This document shows positions 62,983 through 64,000 of a stretch of DNA of 64,000 nt, piece after piece. Below the pieces are notes generated by a model that searched no databases, was not told the DNA's origin, and saw only the letters and a list, made by a program, of their open reading frames with translations. Where the stretch lies: positions 124,001 to 188,000 of the forward strand of contig JBMHBP010000002.1 of NCBI GenBank assembly GCA_049890295.1. Direction: 5' to 3'. Position numbers and translations under genes: made by a program. The first letter of the stretch is position 1. Each line of letters starts with the position of its first letter. The stretch is from GCA-2862585 sp049890295. GTDB lineage: Bacteria > Bacteroidota > Bacteroidia > Flavobacteriales > UBA7312.

Positions 62983-63951
62983 TTACAGTAATTTATAGCC
63001 CAAAAATATACGCTTGATTCGAAATAAATTATACGATAAATTTCCTTTTACAAGGCTTATAAATCGTCTAGTCATTATTTGATTTGGGGATATAATCTTA
63101 TTGATTTTTTTGTCTAGATTTTGCAATCTTTTTGTAGGCTTTATTAAAATTTCTTGTTCATATCCAAGCGATATAATTTCATTTCTTAGAAGGTAGCTTA
63201 ATTCAATTAATTGATGTGAATTGAAAGTGCTTTTAAACCTGTATGTGCGACTTTTAATTAGGGGTTGGTGAGCATGTAAATGGTACTTTTCATCAGCTGA
63301 AAATTCAAATATTTTTTCTGATTTATAAAGCATTTTTTCTTCAAAATCAAATCCTATATAATCTGATAATTTACTTAAAGTTTTTTCTGGATATTCAACC
63401 AAGTTTTCATAGCTTATTTCTAATATTTCGTTTTTATTTATTTTATTGTACGCATTAAAATAAGCTCTTATAGTTGCGACTGAATTAATTATAAATTTAT
63501 CATCATAATTTTCTGAATACCACCTACTAAAATAAGAACTTGTAATTGCTAAAGGATGTCGCTTAAGAAAAATGAATTTACTTTCTGGATATAATGTACG
63601 GATGTAGTTATAAATAAAAGTATTTGATGGTGTTTTTTCACCAATAAATGAAGCTTTTGTATTGTAAGTATGGGTGAATAATGCATTCGGTGAAATATGT
63701 TCACTACTGCCTCTAAAAACTACTTTTTCTTTGAGTTTAGAATTGTTTTTAAAGAGTTGATGTAGAATATATTTTTGTTTTGTAATATTCAAGGTTTTCC
63801 ATCTAAATTTGGCTAATAAAGTGAAAAACCAACTTTCATTAATTACTTTGACTTTTGAATGATTATTTAGCTTTTGTCCTAAAACAGTACTTCCCGAGCG
63901 AGAAAAGGATAATATAAAAAAAGTTGATTTCAATATTTTATTATTTACCAA
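62983..63951 (-). CDS. Sulfotransferase-family protein, non-ATG start
   Basis: 322 residues if it starts at the TTG at 63951, or 315 from another TTG at 63930; there is no ATG before the first motif. SFSRSGSTVLGQKL is the 5'-phosphosulfate loop of PAPS-dependent sulfotransferases, and FIFLKRHPLAITSSYFSRW contains the 3'-phosphate region. The acceptor is unknown; surface glycans are typical. The longer start overlaps the end of mnmE by 11 nt, which suggests coupled translation. Confidence 0.75.
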   Translation of the reverse strand: MVNNKILKSTFFILSFSRSGSTVLGQKLNNHSKVKVINESWFFTLLAKFRWKTLNITKQKYILHQLFKNNSKLKEKVVFRGSSEHISPNALFTHTYNTKASFIGEKTPSNTFIYNYIRTLYPESKFIFLKRHPLAITSSYFSRWYSENYDDKFIINSVATIRAYFNAYNKINKNEILEISYENLVEYPEKTLSKLSDYIGFDFEEKMLYKSEKIFEFSADEKYHLHAHQPLIKSRTYRFKSTFNSHQLIELSYLLRNEIISLGYEQEILIKPTKRLQNLDKKINKIISPNQIMTRRFISLVKGNLSYNLFRIKRIFLGYKLL

Positions 63952-64000
63952 TACAAAAGTTTGAAAAAATATTATCTAATAAATCATCAGTTGAAACTTC
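63941..64000 (-). CDS. mnmE: C-terminal end of tRNA modification GTPase MnmE (partial)
   Basis: The last 19 codons and the stop lie at the right edge and read ...STDDLLDNIFSNFCIGK. The F-C-I-G-K end is the signature C-terminus of MnmE/TrmE, whose cysteine takes part in wobble uridine modification (with MnmG). The rest lies beyond the window. Identification rests on this short but very characteristic tail. Confidence 0.85.
   Translation of the reverse strand, partial: EVSTDDLLDNIFSNFCIGK

Overview
The window is gene-dense, AT-rich chromosomal DNA of a Bacteroidota bacterium, most likely a free-living marine member of the Flavobacteriales. The evidence is: two proteins with type IX secretion (T9SS) C-terminal sorting domains; T9SS parts (a PorE-like protein, the Plug protein and PorQ); a six-gene Na+-translocating NADH:quinone reductase (Nqr) operon; the alternative GlmU of this phylum; split transketolase subunits; and promoters of the Bacteroidota type (-7 box TAnnTTTG) instead of -35/-10 boxes. 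I see no rRNA, tRNA, CRISPR array, insertion sequence or prophage. No stretch above about 250 bases lacks a gene, so this is core chromosome rather than an island.

Layout. 0-6 kb (+): a 5'-truncated secreted SGNH-type hydrolase with PKD and T9SS domains, a CDGSH iron-sulfur protein, a TPR protein, a PorE-like OmpA protein, a PhyH oxygenase and a HAD phosphatase, the last three coupled by overlapping stop/start codons. 6-15 kb (-): DUF2461; an operon of divIC, a fused methylmalonyl-CoA mutase (mutA-mutB), the GTPase meaB and an EamA exporter; pruA; and the T9SS Plug lipoprotein. 15-23 kb: nqrABCDEF, a DUF1801 gene, the flavin transferase apbE and a small four-cysteine membrane protein resembling NqrM, so the complex and its maturation factors lie together. 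23-31 kb: mazG, lptG, tgt, a glycosyltransferase, an ECF sigma factor with a TTG start, rsmG, a methyltransferase and an MsbA-like ABC exporter. 31-38 kb: a secreted S1-type protease, then a five-gene minus-strand operon in which the transketolase halves are separated by a von Willebrand A gene, followed by a class III aminotransferase and a thioredoxin-like protein. 38-48 kb: ychF, the alternative glmU, lon, an outer-membrane protein, porQ-cmk, ispH and pdxH. 47-52 kb (-): methyltransferase, ZIP transporter, small ATPase, recQ, fmt. 52-64 kb: an rRNA methyltransferase, an outer-membrane barrel with TSP3 and three SPOR-like repeats, an operon rfbC-lytic transglycosylase-uvrA-LOG, an FKBP isomerase, lpd, a sulfotransferase, and the last 19 codons of mnmE running off the right edge.

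The most unusual signal is regulatory. Eight genes have a -7 box (five exact TAnnTTTG, three with one mismatch) ending exactly four bases before the ATG, which predicts leaderless mRNAs starting at or next to the start codon. Other points worth a check are the mutA-mutB fusion, the transketolase-vWA operon, a Tgt without its zinc cysteines, the NqrM-like protein and the SPOR-repeat outer-membrane protein.
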